DNA of 64,000 nucleotides from Lonicera japonica (lineage: Eukaryota > Streptophyta > Magnoliopsida > Dipsacales > Caprifoliaceae): positions 30,621,248 to 30,685,247 of the forward strand of contig CM038467.1 in NCBI GenBank assembly GCA_021464415.1. Direction: 5' to 3'. Positions 31,637 through 42,877 of this stretch are shown piece after piece. The notes beneath the pieces are model-generated. The model saw nothing but the letters and a program-made list of their open reading frames with translations. It did no database searches and was not told the origin of the DNA. The position numbers and the translations under genes were made by a program. Numbering within the stretch: the stretch's first letter is position 1; the number at the start of each line of letters is the position of its first letter.

Positions 31637-34059
31637 TACAAATATAGATATAATAATTATAAAACCACGAAAAGGACTTCAATCATAAGGATAAAGATTA
31701 AATAGTTTCACCCATCAACCCGGTAAGAAAATGCATAGTTATCATATGAAATATTTTCTAAACTTTGCATTAAAGAACAAAACATGTTAACAAGAGTTGG
31801 TTGAGTTGGTAAGATTCAAATATTTCACTTGTAATACTTATGTTTAAGTCTTCCTCTGTCATTTGTTTCTCTCAATAAGCGATTTGTAAGACCACTGTAA
31901 GTGGATGTTCTGGCTCTGGTTTAAGATAGTCTTCCTTCACTTAAATTCCTTTTTAGACCAAAAAAATTGTTGTTACTACGTAGGTTCAAACAGGCAAATG
32001 CATATAAACTTAAGAGTCATGAGTGTAAATAACATAACATGACCGTAAATAAAAAAATTTTTTAGACAAAAGAAAAATAAAAAAATATATTTGTTGATTT
32101 AAATAGCAAGATGAATATTTCTTAAAAGGAAGAACTCTCTAACGAAGAGCCGACCACTTTTTGGAGGTGTTCTTGATTTCAAATTAGCTTTTTGTTATGT
32201 TTGACGCAATTTTTCATTCTATACTTGGAAAAAACATAAATCCTGAACTATTTGATTAATTGTAATGGGATTCACTTATAAGCGGAATTGAGTCCGTTCC
32301 ATTTATAATATTTGTTTTTTTTTGGGATCTAAAATATAAGAAAATTTGAAAGATGGGCGCGAATAGGAAATATTATTTTAAATCAAATTAAGGTAAATCA
32401 AATTCTCTCTGCATTTTATCTTAAATTAAATGTTCTAAAAGTTACTGGTCGGATTTTGATAAACGAGAGGGGAATTGCACAAACAAATTTTTATTTATAA
32501 ATATTATTTTAAATAATATAATATTAATAAAACGAATGATAATAAATACATAAATAAATAAAATAATGGTATCCACCCCCTTATTCTTCGATGCTTTCTT
32601 CTTCTCTCTATTCGTTATTTTTGTAATATTTATATCTTATCTTATAGGTTATAATAATAATAATAATAATCAGGTATATATTTATACTATTAATCAAGTG
32701 TGAGTAATGTTTTCTAGTGTCTCAATTGAATTATCAAAATATCCCTCTATGGTAAGAAAATTCAATTAAGGGATTTAAACCTGTAAACTTATACATAAAG
32801 AAAATGCACATTACCACTTTATCAAACACAATTATTTGTCTTGAAGGTGTTATCACTTGAGTAAACACATTTTTCAATGTCTTTATTCAATTATTAAAAT
32901 GCACTCATTATTATTTTTCCATCTTTCCCATCAAGGATAACTTAATAAATTCCATTTTTTTTCTTTAAATACACACTCTTATAATATTATTATACAGTTA
33001 CAACATGTTAGATAATTGCATTTTTTTTGTTGTGTTTGGGCCCAACACAATATGACACGAAGTTATGTTATTTCTATGAAATACAAACACAACCCACCGA
33101 ATACACAACACGAGACAGCAGACATAATTGCATGTTTTAGGTCCAAACATTATAATACAAGTTGAAATGGGGATTTTCTTTAATTACAAACAATAAGACC
33201 CAATTAACATGATAACACTACTAAGGTCCTAATAAACACATTACAACATAATTAAAATGTGGTTTTTTTTCCTTCTAATTTAGACACGATAAGACTCAAT
33301 TAACATGACAATATACGATTAACACAACACGTCTCTAATTTTGTTTGAAAATTTGGACACGAAGATGACTTCATGTTTAAAATTATAGACAAAAACACGA
33401 ATTCTTGAGCCAATTTCGTATCGTTTCATTGTGTCATCTCTAAAATTGCTACCTCTAACTACAACTATAATTAATGGAGAGGATTTTAATTTTTCAATAT
33501 AACACCCGCCTCAAGTTTAGATCTTCCTACTTTGCTCGCAACCCTACCTATTACTAGTTATACTAACAACTAAAAAAGATGTTCAAATTAATTTTTTTTT
33601 TCAATAAAAATATAAAATTTGTTAAGTGCTAAAAATTGGAAGGCTATGTTAGACCACACAATCAAATGATTGGATCAAACAATTTATGTACTAAATGCAA
33701 CGAACTAAAAGAGTCAAAGATGTATAGAGGAGGTTAGCCTCGTATAAAAATTCGGGTTAGTCCTCCTCTGTGAAATAGAATTAGGAGTTCGGTTTGCTTT
33801 GTATTGATGATAAACAAACGCGTATTACAAACTCACAAAAGCTTCTTTAGCTATTCTACCCTCACAATATTACAACAAGAGTGTGCTCAGGCTACACGAG
33901 TTCTGGCTTCTTTATTCTAGGAACTCTACAGAATGCTCTGAGCTTCTGTTTCTCTCTTGTCTTTTTGCTATTGAATGATGGGTTCTCTTTTGTTCTTTGG
34001 AGTAATTGCCTATTCTTATGTTTGTAGAACTTGGTTATTGAAAAAAGTAAATGTTTATT
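31637..34059. other. Intergenic AT-rich DNA with repeat relics
   Basis: There are no genes. It contains the dispersed repeat 32282-32650 and a possible hAT relic around 33010-33460, whose right edge reads tagaggtagcaatttt on the minus strand, like the element at 56097. A tRNA-like 'gttggttgagttggtaag' lies at 31797. Confidence 0.5.
32282..32650. repeat. Dispersed repeat with a second copy at 38781-39125
   Basis: The two copies are colinear over about 350 bp: 'ttgggatctaaaatataaga', 'attttatcttaaatt', 'ttctaaaagttact', 'ccacttattcttcgatg' and 'ctattcgttatttttgtaat'. They lie on either side of the LTR retrotransposon. Boundaries and type are unknown. Confidence 0.8.
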
Positions 34060-34700
34060 GTATATGTTGACCTAGAAGGTCTTAATCTTATTTTGATAAT
34101 AACAATAATTTAATCATGTGTAATTTAACATGTTCTTGATTTAAGATTATAGATTTCTTATTTGAAAAATCAAGAATAGCATGATTGCTCAAAGGAAGCA
34201 TGACAAGGATCAATGGAATCAATATTCGATCAAGTCAACGTAGCATTGGACTAGCAAGAGAACAACCTTATCACTCACATGCTAGCAATACAAATCCATG
34301 GAGCACAAAGATCAAGAATCATATGCAAAAGCTTCAAGTGAAGAATCAATTTGAAGAAACAAATCGAAGCATTCGAAGACTCATATATTCGGTAATTGAG
34401 TGTTTGCTTAGGATTAATGTAAAGTTTCTTAATTGATTGATTATATAGCTCAAACATGAACTTGCATCATTATTAGATTGATCATAACCAAGTTTGAATC
34501 AAAATCATTTCAAAACATCATTCTTGCAAAAACCGGTTTTGAAATAAATTCACTATAAATTCATATGAATGAATTTTGATACAAAAACATATTTGGGAGT
34601 CTTAGAAACTTATTTAGAACACTCCCCAAGCATTAGAATCAATTTTGGAGTCATATTGCAAAAGTTGAAAAAATTGCACAAAACCTCCACCCACCAGAAG

Positions 34701-34797
34701 CATGTAGTCGACTACATGATTAATGGGTGAGTAGACTACATCACTGTTGAAGGCCATGTAGTCGACTACATGGGCATCAGTGTAGTCGACTACACTG
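34701..34797. promoter_or_regulatory. Cluster of perfect palindromes in the LTR U3
   Basis: CATGTAGTCGACTACATG occurs at 34701-34718 and 34755-34772, and CAGTGTAGTCGACTACACTG at 34778-34797. A degraded copy lies near 34730. They lie about 90-190 bp upstream of the TATA box, so they could bind a dimeric regulator. They are preserved in the 3' LTR. Confidence 0.7.
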
Positions 34798-34888
34798 CCA
34801 AAATATAGCCGTTGGAGAGTTGGTATATGTCTTGTTTTGCCCCACAACTTCTTGTAACCACTTCAAACGGCTATATCACTTTTGGCAC

Positions 34889-34896
34889 TATAAATA
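34889..34896 (+). promoter_or_regulatory. TATA box of the 5' LTR
   Basis: TATAAATA sits downstream of the palindrome cluster, inside 'ggcactataaatatgac'. It is a plausible core promoter for the element transcript. Confidence 0.6.
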
Positions 34897-35619
34897 TGAC
34901 TTCCAAGACTCATTCTTAACAACTTGAATCACTCATATACTCTCTACTTCATCTATCTTCATTATTCAAAGATTCAAGAAATTGTTTTTGATCAATCATC
35001 TTTTATTTGAGCTATATCATATTGATCATTCAAGATAACTCTAGTGTGAGCTTAAATTGTATTCTACAAACACTTTAGAGAGTTATTGTAAATTGGTGTG
35101 AATCACCAAACAATTATATTTCATTGTGAGAGGTAAATCTCATAGGAAAAACAAGAAGGAAAATTCTTGTTTAGTTTTTGTGAAAGGTAAATTTCACAAG
35201 GTTAGCAAGAGAGAGATTCTTGTGAGAATATTGTGGTCAAGCAATATTTGTAAAGAGTGTAGTGAGACAACAACACTTGTAGTGGTTTGATCTTCACCCG
35301 GAAGGAGATTGGAATTAGTGAAAATTCTCGGGGAACTAACCGAGCGCGGATTATGGTTTGGTAAACCAAAACCGTGTGGACAAAACGTCTTGGACTTCAA
35401 ATCGGTTCAATCTTTCTAACTCAATCTCATTATTTACTTGCTACATTATTGTTTGCTTGAGATTGTTTATTTGCTTGATTGTTTATTTGATTGCATTCCT
35501 TGATAATTTGTTTAGCAAATTTGTTTTACTTAAATGTTTTTCGAAAAGTTTTTTAAATTCCGCATTAAAGTTTTTAAACCCTATTCACCCCCCTCTAGGG
35601 TTGAAATCCGACCAACAAT

Positions 35620-35630
35620 TGGTATCAGAG
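35620..35630 (+). other. Primer binding site
   Basis: TGGTATCAGAG, two bases after the 5' LTR, is complementary to the 3' end of initiator tRNA-Met, the usual primer for plant Copia elements. Confidence 0.85.
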
Positions 35631-35673
35631 GGTGTACTCTTGTTTTGATTTCACAATCTTAGAGTCCTCGATC

Positions 35674-36786
35674 ATGTATTTTTATCAAGGAACCGGCCTT
35701 TCCGAAGGTGCTTCAATTTATAGACCGCCATTGTTTGATGGCAAAAACTATAGTTATTGGAAAAATCGTATGTGCACATTTTTACAAGCTAACGATTTTG
35801 AACAATGGAAGGTCACACTTGTTGGACCTTATGAGATTACAAAAACCGACGAAAGGGGAAACATTATCCCTAAGTCAATATCCGAGTACAATGAGCATGA
35901 TATTAGAAAAATCCAATACAATGCCAAAGCTTTAAATTCTTTACATTGTGCATTAAGTATGGATGAATATAACAAAATCTCTAGTTGCAAAACCGCAAAA
36001 GAGATTTGGGACAAGCTTGAGGTTGCCCATAAGGGAACTTCTCAAGTCAAGGAGGACAACATTAATATACTTGTCCATGACTATGAGTTATTTAATATGG
36101 AGGCTAACGAATCACTTGCTTCCATGTATAGTAGATTTTCTATTCTCACTAACGCTTTGGACCTTCTTGGCAAGGTTTATTCAAATGAGGAGAAGATTAG
36201 AAAAGTGCTTAGGATTCTTCCTAAGAAATGGAGACCCAAGGTGACGGCTATACAAGAAGCCAAGAACCTCAAGACCTTGAGCATGGATGAGCTCTTGGGA
36301 TCTCTCAAAACCCATGAGAAGGAGCTAGCAAGAGAAGAAGGAGATAAAGCAAATTCAATGGAGATATTTGCTCTAAAGCCTAATGAAGGAAGGGGTGGAA
36401 AAGGAGATGGAGACATGGCCCTCATCTCTAGGAAATTAAAAAAATTCCTAGCAAAGAAGAAATTCTCTCAAGGGAAGCTCAACAACTATCCCTCATCCTC
36501 AAAGAATGTCAATGATAGATCAACTCATCCTAAAGTTGACAATGAGGAAAGGAAATGCTTCTATTGTCATGAACCGGGACACTACAAGACGAATTGTCCG
36601 GTTAGAAGAAAGGAGAAGAGAGCAAAGAAGGAAGAATTGTACAAGAGGTTGAAAGATGCTCTTAAAGGGCATTCGAGCGAATCGGATGAAGACGAATCCG
36701 ATATCGAGTCGAGTGATGAAGAGATGGCACACCTTTGCCTTATGGCAAAAGATGAGGAGGCATACAAATCATTCCCTCATCGATGA
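35674..36786 (+). CDS. Gag polyprotein of the LTR retrotransposon
   Basis: The intact frame has 370 codons starting at the first ATG (MYFYQGTGLSEG). The frame stays open upstream but has no earlier ATG. The N terminus has the Copia-gag pattern PPLFDGKNYSYWKNRM (about 18-33), followed by a UBN2-type gag region (about 70-210, with AKEIWDKLEVAHKGT). A lysine-rich linker leads to one zinc knuckle, C295-x2-C298-x4-H303-x4-C308. A serine/acidic tail follows. The protein would form the particle and bind RNA. The frame stops before any protease motif, with a noncoding stretch up to the polypurine tract, so this is a designed Gag-only unit rather than a recent frameshift of a full polyprotein. Confidence 0.93.
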   Translation: MYFYQGTGLSEGASIYRPPLFDGKNYSYWKNRMCTFLQANDFEQWKVTLVGPYEITKTDERGNIIPKSISEYNEHDIRKIQYNAKALNSLHCALSMDEYNKISSCKTAKEIWDKLEVAHKGTSQVKEDNINILVHDYELFNMEANESLASMYSRFSILTNALDLLGKVYSNEEKIRKVLRILPKKWRPKVTAIQEAKNLKTLSMDELLGSLKTHEKELAREEGDKANSMEIFALKPNEGRGGKGDGDMALISRKLKKFLAKKKFSQGKLNNYPSSSKNVNDRSTHPKVDNEERKCFYCHEPGHYKTNCPVRRKEKRAKKEELYKRLKDALKGHSSESDEDESDIESSDEEMAHLCLMAKDEEAYKSFPHR

Positions 36787-37114
36787 AGCACTCTTGGAGC
36801 TACCATTTTCTCTCAGTGGCCTTGGCCCTTTTTGATGTTGCCATAGGGGGAGAAAATGTGTGTTGGTGGCAATCAATGTTGGTAAGACTATTAATTACTT
36901 ATGTCTTTAACATTGATACTTGTTTTTCTTTTGAAAACCTTATTTGAGATCAAAATTATTTTATTGGTTTTAAAACTATCTCAAATGTTTGCAATGCTTT
37001 TAATTATCATTTATTTTATCTATGCATAAATTGAGGGGGAGCATATTTCAATTATTCATATGCTATTTATGCTTGTTATTGAAAACACACATTAATTTAT
37101 TGTCATCATCAAAA

Positions 37115-37124
37115 AGGGGGAGAT
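37115..37124 (+). other. Polypurine tract before the 3' LTR
   Basis: The purine-rich AAAAAGGGGGAGAT lies immediately before the TGTTGA start of the 3' LTR. It would prime plus-strand synthesis. Confidence 0.7.
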
Positions 37125-38677
37125 TGTTGACCTAGAAGGTCTTAATCTTATTTTGATAATAACAATAATTTAATCATGTGTAATTTAACATGTTCTTGAT
37201 TTAAGATTATAGATTTCTTATTTGAAAAATCAAGAATAGCATGATTGCTCAAAGGAAGCATGACAAGGATCAATGGAATCAATATTCGATCAAGTCAACG
37301 TAGCATTGGACTAGCAAGAGAACAACCTTATCACTCACATGCTAGCAATACAAATCCATGGAGCACAAAGATCAAGAATCATATGCAAAAGCTTCAAGTG
37401 AAGAATCAATTTGAAGAAACAAATCGAAGCATTCGAAGACTCATATATTCGGTAATTGAGTGTTTGCTTAGGATTAATGTAAAGTTTCTTAATTGATTGA
37501 TTATATAGCTCAAACATGAACTTGCATCATTATTAGATTGATCATAACCAAGTTTGAATCAAAATCATTTCAAAACATCATTCTTGCAAAAACCAGTTTT
37601 GAAATAAATTCACTATAAATTCATATGAATGAATTTTGATACAAAAACATATTTGGGAGTCTTAGAAACTTATTTGGAACACTCCCCAAGCACTAGAATC
37701 AATTTTGGAGTCATATTGCAAAAGTTGGAAAAATTGCACAAAACCTCCACCCACCAGAAGCATGTAGTCGACTACATGATTAATGGGTGAGTAGACTACA
37801 TCACTGTTGAAGGCCATGTAGTCGACTACATGGGCATCAGTGTAGTCGACTACACTGCCAAAATATAGCCGTTGGAGAGTTGGTATATGTCTTGTTTTGC
37901 CCCACAACTTCTTGTAACCACTTCAAACGGCTATATCACTTTTGGCACTATAAATATGACTTCCAAGACTCATTCTTAACAACTTGAATCACTCATATAC
38001 TCTCTACTTCATCTATCTTCATTATTCAAAGATTCAAGAAATTGTTTTTGATCAATCATCTTTTATTTGAGCTATATCATATTGATCATTCAAGATAACT
38101 CTAGTGTGAGCTTAAATTGTATTCTACAAACACTTTAGAGAGTTATTGTAAATTGGTGTGAATCACCAAACAATTATATTTCATTGTGAGAGGTAAATCT
38201 CATAGGAAAAACAAGAAGGAAAATTCTTGTTTAGTTTTTGTGAAAGGTAAATTTCACAAGGTTAGCAAGAGAGAGATTCTTGTGAGAATATTGTGGTCAA
38301 GCAATATTTGTAAAGAGTGTAGTGAGACAACAACACTTGTAGTGGTTTGATCTTCACCCGGAAGGAGATTGGAATTAGTGAAAATTCTCGGGGAACTAAC
38401 CGAGCGCGGATTATGGTTTGGTAAACCAAAACCGTGTGGACAAAACGTCTTGGACTTCAAATCGGTTCAATCTTTCTAACTCAATCTCATTATTTACTTG
38501 CTACATTATTGTTTGCTTGAGATTGTTTATTTGCTTGATTGTTTATTTGATTGCATTCCTTGATAATTTGTTTAGCAAATTTGTTTTACTTAAACGTTTT
38601 TCGAAAAGTTTTTTAAATTCCGCATTAAAGTTTTTAAACCCTATTCACCCCCCTCTAGGGTTGAAATCCGACCAACA
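37125..38677 (+). repeat. 3' LTR of the Gag-only retrotransposon
   Basis: It is 1553 bp, the same length as the 5' LTR, and identical except for the five substitutions listed there. It ends ...GACCAACA before the right gtata duplication. Confidence 0.95.
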
Positions 38678-38780
38678 GTATATATATGACCGGAAGGAAA
38701 TATTTGACCAGCTCTGACCTTACTTCTCCATGAATTTCGATGCATTAAATGCAGTTATATGTATTTAATGAAGGTGACTC

Positions 38781-39125
38781 CGATTCATTTATAATATTTG
38801 TTTCTTTTTTGGGATCTAAAATATAAGAAAATATGAAAGATGGGTTGGAATAAGAAAATTATTTTAAATCAAATTAAAGTAAATCAAATTCTCTCCATAT
38901 TTTATCTTAAATTTAATGTTCTAAAAGTTACTAATCAGACTTAACGAGATGGGGATTGCACAAGCTAATTTTTATTATAAATATTATTATAAATAATATA
39001 ATACTAATAAAACAAATGATAATAAATAATAATAAAAAAAGGGTATGCACCCACTTATTCTTCGATGTTTTCTTCTTATGTCTATTCGTTATTTTTGTAA
39101 TATTTATATCTTATTTTATGAGCGA
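38781..39125. repeat. Dispersed repeat, second copy of 32282-32650
   Basis: It lies about 100 bp downstream of the retrotransposon in the same orientation as the copy at 32282. Small indels and substitutions separate them, so they diverged well before the retrotransposon inserted. Confidence 0.8.
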
Positions 39126-39155
39126 TTTAAACCCTCATTTCTGTTACGAATACCA

Positions 39156-39515
39156 CCATTTAAAATTTAATTAAAAATATATTTTGATACTATTTTATTT
39201 GTCACAAATACTCCCTTTCATTGTCTGATGTTAAGGTGAGTGCTAAACAATACACTTTTCTCATGTGAACCGAGTTTATATAATTACACTCATCTCTCAT
39301 TAGGTGTGTCTTATTTGGAAAACACTTCAATTATGTATTGTCTAATGTTAGATGAGTTATTACAAACAAACTCTCATTAAATAAGGTGAGTGTGTGTATC
39401 TGCACTCACCTCTTATTGCTCGAGTTTTAAGAAATGTTAGTGATAAAAAATTTACCTTTTGAAATATTTGTGATAACAGTGATGTTGCGATAGAAATAAC
39501 TGGTTTAAATAACAC
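39156..39515. repeat. Dispersed repeat, second copy of 24480-24832
   Basis: Colinear with the earlier copy over about 350 bp, including 'gagttattacaaacaaa' and the closing 'tttgtgataacagtgatgtt' segment. Confidence 0.6.
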
Positions 39516-39814
39516 AGAGAAAAGGGTTATAATAATAATGGATGGTGATGTTGGCACCCCCACAATCACTTGGTAACACTCCCACTCTTACTAAAACTTT
39601 CACTTTTACACTTTTATCTTAAAAACACTCTCATGTTATACCTACCACTCCCACTTATTTTTGGAATTAATCTCCTACTTAATTAATTAATAACATCATT
39701 AAGTAATTAACTACATAATAACATAAAACAAATGACCTTAAACTAATCCTAAAATTTCTCCAGCATCTCTACCATCTCTAACATCTTCTCAAACAAGCAA
39801 TACTACATAATTAC

Positions 39815-40410
39815 TTAATTTTGAAATAAGAAAAAGAAAATAAGTAAGAAAGAGTTAACGAAAGAGAGAAATACATATTTTTATTTTATTTCATTATTTA
39901 TATTATTTTCATAACATACATATCAAATATATAAACAAAAAACACAATTTTCTGTTTGAAGGACAAAGAAGGTTTACTCGGTTCTCCGTAACCGAGTTAC
40001 AGACTTATACACTCGGCTGCTCTCAACCGAGTATGAAATTTCATAAAATGTCATGCTCTCGGGACTTTCATTCGGTTCAGAGCAATCGAGTGTGATTAGT
40101 GTTACTCGGCTGCTCACAACGGAGCATAATATAGCAACACTCGGCCGCTCTCAACCAAATGAATGTCCCGAGAGCATGACATTTTATGGGATTTCATACT
40201 CGGTTGAGAGTAGCCAAGTGTACAAGCCTGCAACTCGGTTACGGAGAACCGAGTAAACCTTCTTTATGATTCAAACATAAAATTGTATTTTTTGTTTATA
40301 TATTTGATGTGTATGTTATGAAAATAATATAAACAATGAAACAAAATAAAAATATGTATGTCTTTCTTTCATTAACTTTTTCTTACTTGTTTTCTTTTCC
40401 TTAGTTCAAA
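39815..40410. repeat. Long imperfect palindrome (foldback element), about 0.6 kb
   Basis: The two arms are inverted copies meeting near 40110. Matching pairs include 'ggtttactcggttctccgta' at 39970 with its complement at 40240, 'atgtcatgctctcgggac' with 'gtcccgagagcatgacat', and the outer 'gtaagaaagagttaacgaaa' with its complement near 40375. The arms are rich in ACTCGG / CCGAGT. No target-site duplication or protein is seen. Confidence 0.85.
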
Positions 40411-40844
40411 ATTTCTCTTTTTTCTATCATTATTCTTAAATTTTGAGTTTTGCATCAATGAAGGTTTTGTTTATACCGTTCTTCTCAAATTTAGAGTTTT
40501 GCATTAATGGATGTTTTGTTTCAAATTTAGAGTTTTGCATTAATGAAAATTTTGTTTGTTGTTTTGGTGTAACTAAAATTTGTTATTAAATAGATAAGAG
40601 ATAATTATATAATCTAGAAATTAGGTAGAAGGGCTTACTATACATTGATTTTTACCAAAAATCCAATGAATAATATTTTTTTGAATGAAGGGCCTATTTT
40701 TAATTGGTAATAGTGTAAGAGGCCTATTTTGTTTTATATTTTAAATGAATGTATTTGAATAAATTTAAATATCATTTAATTAATAAAAACATGTTATGTA
40801 TTACCTAAATTACCCATTTTTATGAATTTTACACAAAAAATATA

Positions 40845-41150
40845 GACTGCAAAGTTCATATTGCAGTAAAATATGAACAGCAAAGTTCATATTGCAGTGA
40901 AATATGGACTGCAATATAAACTTTGCACTAAAAATATGGACTGCAAAGTTCACATTGCAGTAAAATATGGACTGCAATATGAACTTTGCACTAAAAATAT
41001 GGACTGCAAAGTTCACATTGCAGTAAAATATGGACTGCAATATGAACTTTGCACTAAAAATATCGACTGCAAAGTTCACATTGCAGTGAAATATGGACTG
41101 CAAAGTTCATATTGCAGTGAAATATAGACTGCAAAGTTCATATTGTAGTC
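40845..41150. repeat. 63-bp tandem repeat with internal palindromes
   Basis: The phase marker 'ctaaaaatat' recurs at 40928, 40991 and 41054, exactly 63 bp apart, with partial units on both sides. Each unit holds 'gactgcaaagttcacattgc' and its near-inverse 'gactgcaatatgaactttgc'. The unit length is a multiple of three, so frames stay open on both strands (40873-41127 + and 40810-41103 -). These are not credible genes. Confidence 0.92.
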
Positions 41151-41499
41151 CATATTTTAATGCATATTGGTATTTTTTTAGTTTATTTTAAGGGTTGGGA
41201 TGTCATTTTATAATGAAAAAAAAAGACACATGTCATATTATCAATAAAATAAAAAATAGGCCCTTTATTTAAAAAAAATTTATTCCTTGTCTTTAGTGTG
41301 AAAATCTTTCTCTAATAAGCCCTTTTTTTCAATTGCCCCTTATATAATTAGTGTATTAATTAATTTTTGAATTAAATTAAAATAAGTAAGGTAAAAATAA
41401 CGATTAATTTTTTTTTTTTTTTTTTTAACGACAGTGTTAGCAAATGATTGTGGGTGCATCGCCCCTAATAATTAGGTATATATGTTTAACAATTTTCAC

Positions 41500-42864
41500 T
41501 CCCTTTCCCCTCTTCCCCTCCATCAAGTAAAGGGTCGTAATTTCCCCCTCTCGAACTCAATAGCGAACACACGCAAAATCGACTCTCAGTCTGATCGAAC
41601 TCACCCAAATCAAAACCTAATCCGCTAGAACTCACTAAATCAAGCGCTAATCTAATCCGAAATCTGCTCAAACCCACTCAAAGTCGTCTCTCAATCTTCG
41701 ATTTCGGACCTAATAATTTGAGGTGGGGAATCGATTTCTCTCTAGCCTATTTTAATTTGAGGTGTGGTAATCGATTTCATGCAAGGATTTTGTTTTCTTT
41801 TTATGAAAACTTAGATTCAGTCCCTGAGATATTCTTTTTATAGGTTATTATATTACTTAGTTAAAATAAATCTGAATTTGAAGAATAAAGTCACATTAAG
41901 ACCCTTAAGGAAAAAGCAATTTTACCAATGAGCTCTAACTCATATTGTATCACTGTCCATACGAGAATTCAGAACGAAAGCAAGTTTTTGAAGAAAAGTT
42001 TTAAGCGATAGTTTGACTGGGGATGGTTACCCCATTACGATTTTTTAATAATTTTTTTTATATACCCTTAATATATATCTGTTATCTCCCAGGTCCCTTT
42101 GGTGAAGTCCTCTATCTGTCTGTTGCGTTTTTCTGCATTTGAGCTTTCTGACTCCAAGCTAAATCTGTTGCGTTTAACCCATTTTGTTTCAAAATGGGTT
42201 TGGATTACAATTTTTTTTCTTTTGTTGTTACCAGCAAATTGTTTGTCCTTAGTTGGATGGAATTGGTAGTGTTTTAGTTTGTTTTTTTAATGATGGTTTT
42301 TAGGGACGCCTTCAATTAATTAAGTCTCATAGTATTCTAAAAGAGTGCTTGGTTCATTTAATTGGTTCATTGTCCTTTGAAATGCTTATCGGGCTCATTT
42401 AAAATGAATATATGACTTCTTATTTGTTGGATATATGTACTGTGTGTTTGGTGTTTTGATTCATTTGATTCATGGTGACTACCGACTAGTCGCCGATTAA
42501 TCAGCACCAGTGGGCGCTTTTTAGAACTCTACAGTCGTACCTGAAGCGTATCATATAATATAATATATATTACATTACATTATTACTTGTAAGAAATTGA
42601 GAATATTGTTCAATTTGTAAATAAGATGAAATTAAATGAGGACTATTCTAAAAACATCACAATAAACAGACATAAAGAGCAACATTTGTATCTGATTCCC
42701 CTATTAATTATAACTCACTGTCAGTGATAATCTGCAACATTTCATTCACTGAAACAGCAAACCCCTAGTTCTTATGTAGCTTGATGTTATATTTCTGTGC
42801 TGAAGTGTATCAGTACGTTCCTGGGTTTATTGCTTGATGAAATTAGTCTGTTATATTTCTTCAG
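41500..42864 (+). other. Candidate 5' leader exon and leader intron of RPAP2
   Basis: A pyrimidine-rich, C-rich stretch around 41500-41720 looks like a plant 5' UTR. It is followed by possible donors in 'tttgag|gtgggg' (about 41723) or 'tttgag|gtgtgg' (41762). The acceptor 'atatttcttcag' ends at 42864. Within this intron, 42485-42530 looks like a degraded right end of the CGCCTAG element ('gggcgctttttagaac'). Confidence 0.4.
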
Positions 42865-42877
42865 GGTGTCTTCTAAA

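Larger units (their letters stand above)
34065..35617 (+). repeat. 5' LTR of the Gag-only retrotransposon
   Basis: It begins TGTTGACCTAGAAGG and ends GACCAACA. It contains three palindromes centred on GTAGTCGACTAC (34701-34797) and a TATAAATA box at 34889-34896. The differences from the 3' LTR seen by eye are at 34535, 34616, 34633, 34668 and 35535. Confidence 0.95.
34060..38682 (+). mobile_element. Complete Gag-only (TR-GAG type) Copia-like LTR retrotransposon
   Basis: The element is 34065-38677 (4613 bp) with a 5-bp target duplication gtata at 34060-34064 and 38678-38682. It has two 1553-bp LTRs, a primer binding site TGGTATCAGAG matching initiator tRNA-Met, one intact gag frame, and a polypurine tract before the 3' LTR. 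The internal region is only 1507 bp, with no protease, integrase, reverse transcriptase or RNase H. It must depend on a partner element for movement. I count five mismatches between LTRs (about 99.7% identity), so insertion is recent. Confidence 0.95.

Noticed and set aside
33010..33460. Complete hAT element
   Set aside because: Only the right end resembles the hAT-like element at 56097. No matching left end or 8-bp duplication was found.
34185..34436. 83-codon frame found twice (also 37245-37496)
   Set aside because: It is the same LTR sequence in both LTRs and has no known domain, so it is best treated as noncoding LTR.
40810..41127. 97-codon and 84-codon repetitive frames
   Set aside because: They are explained by the 63-bp tandem repeat, whose length is a multiple of three.
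40845..41150. CRISPR-like array
   Set aside because: The repeats are contiguous without unique spacers, and this is plant nuclear DNA.
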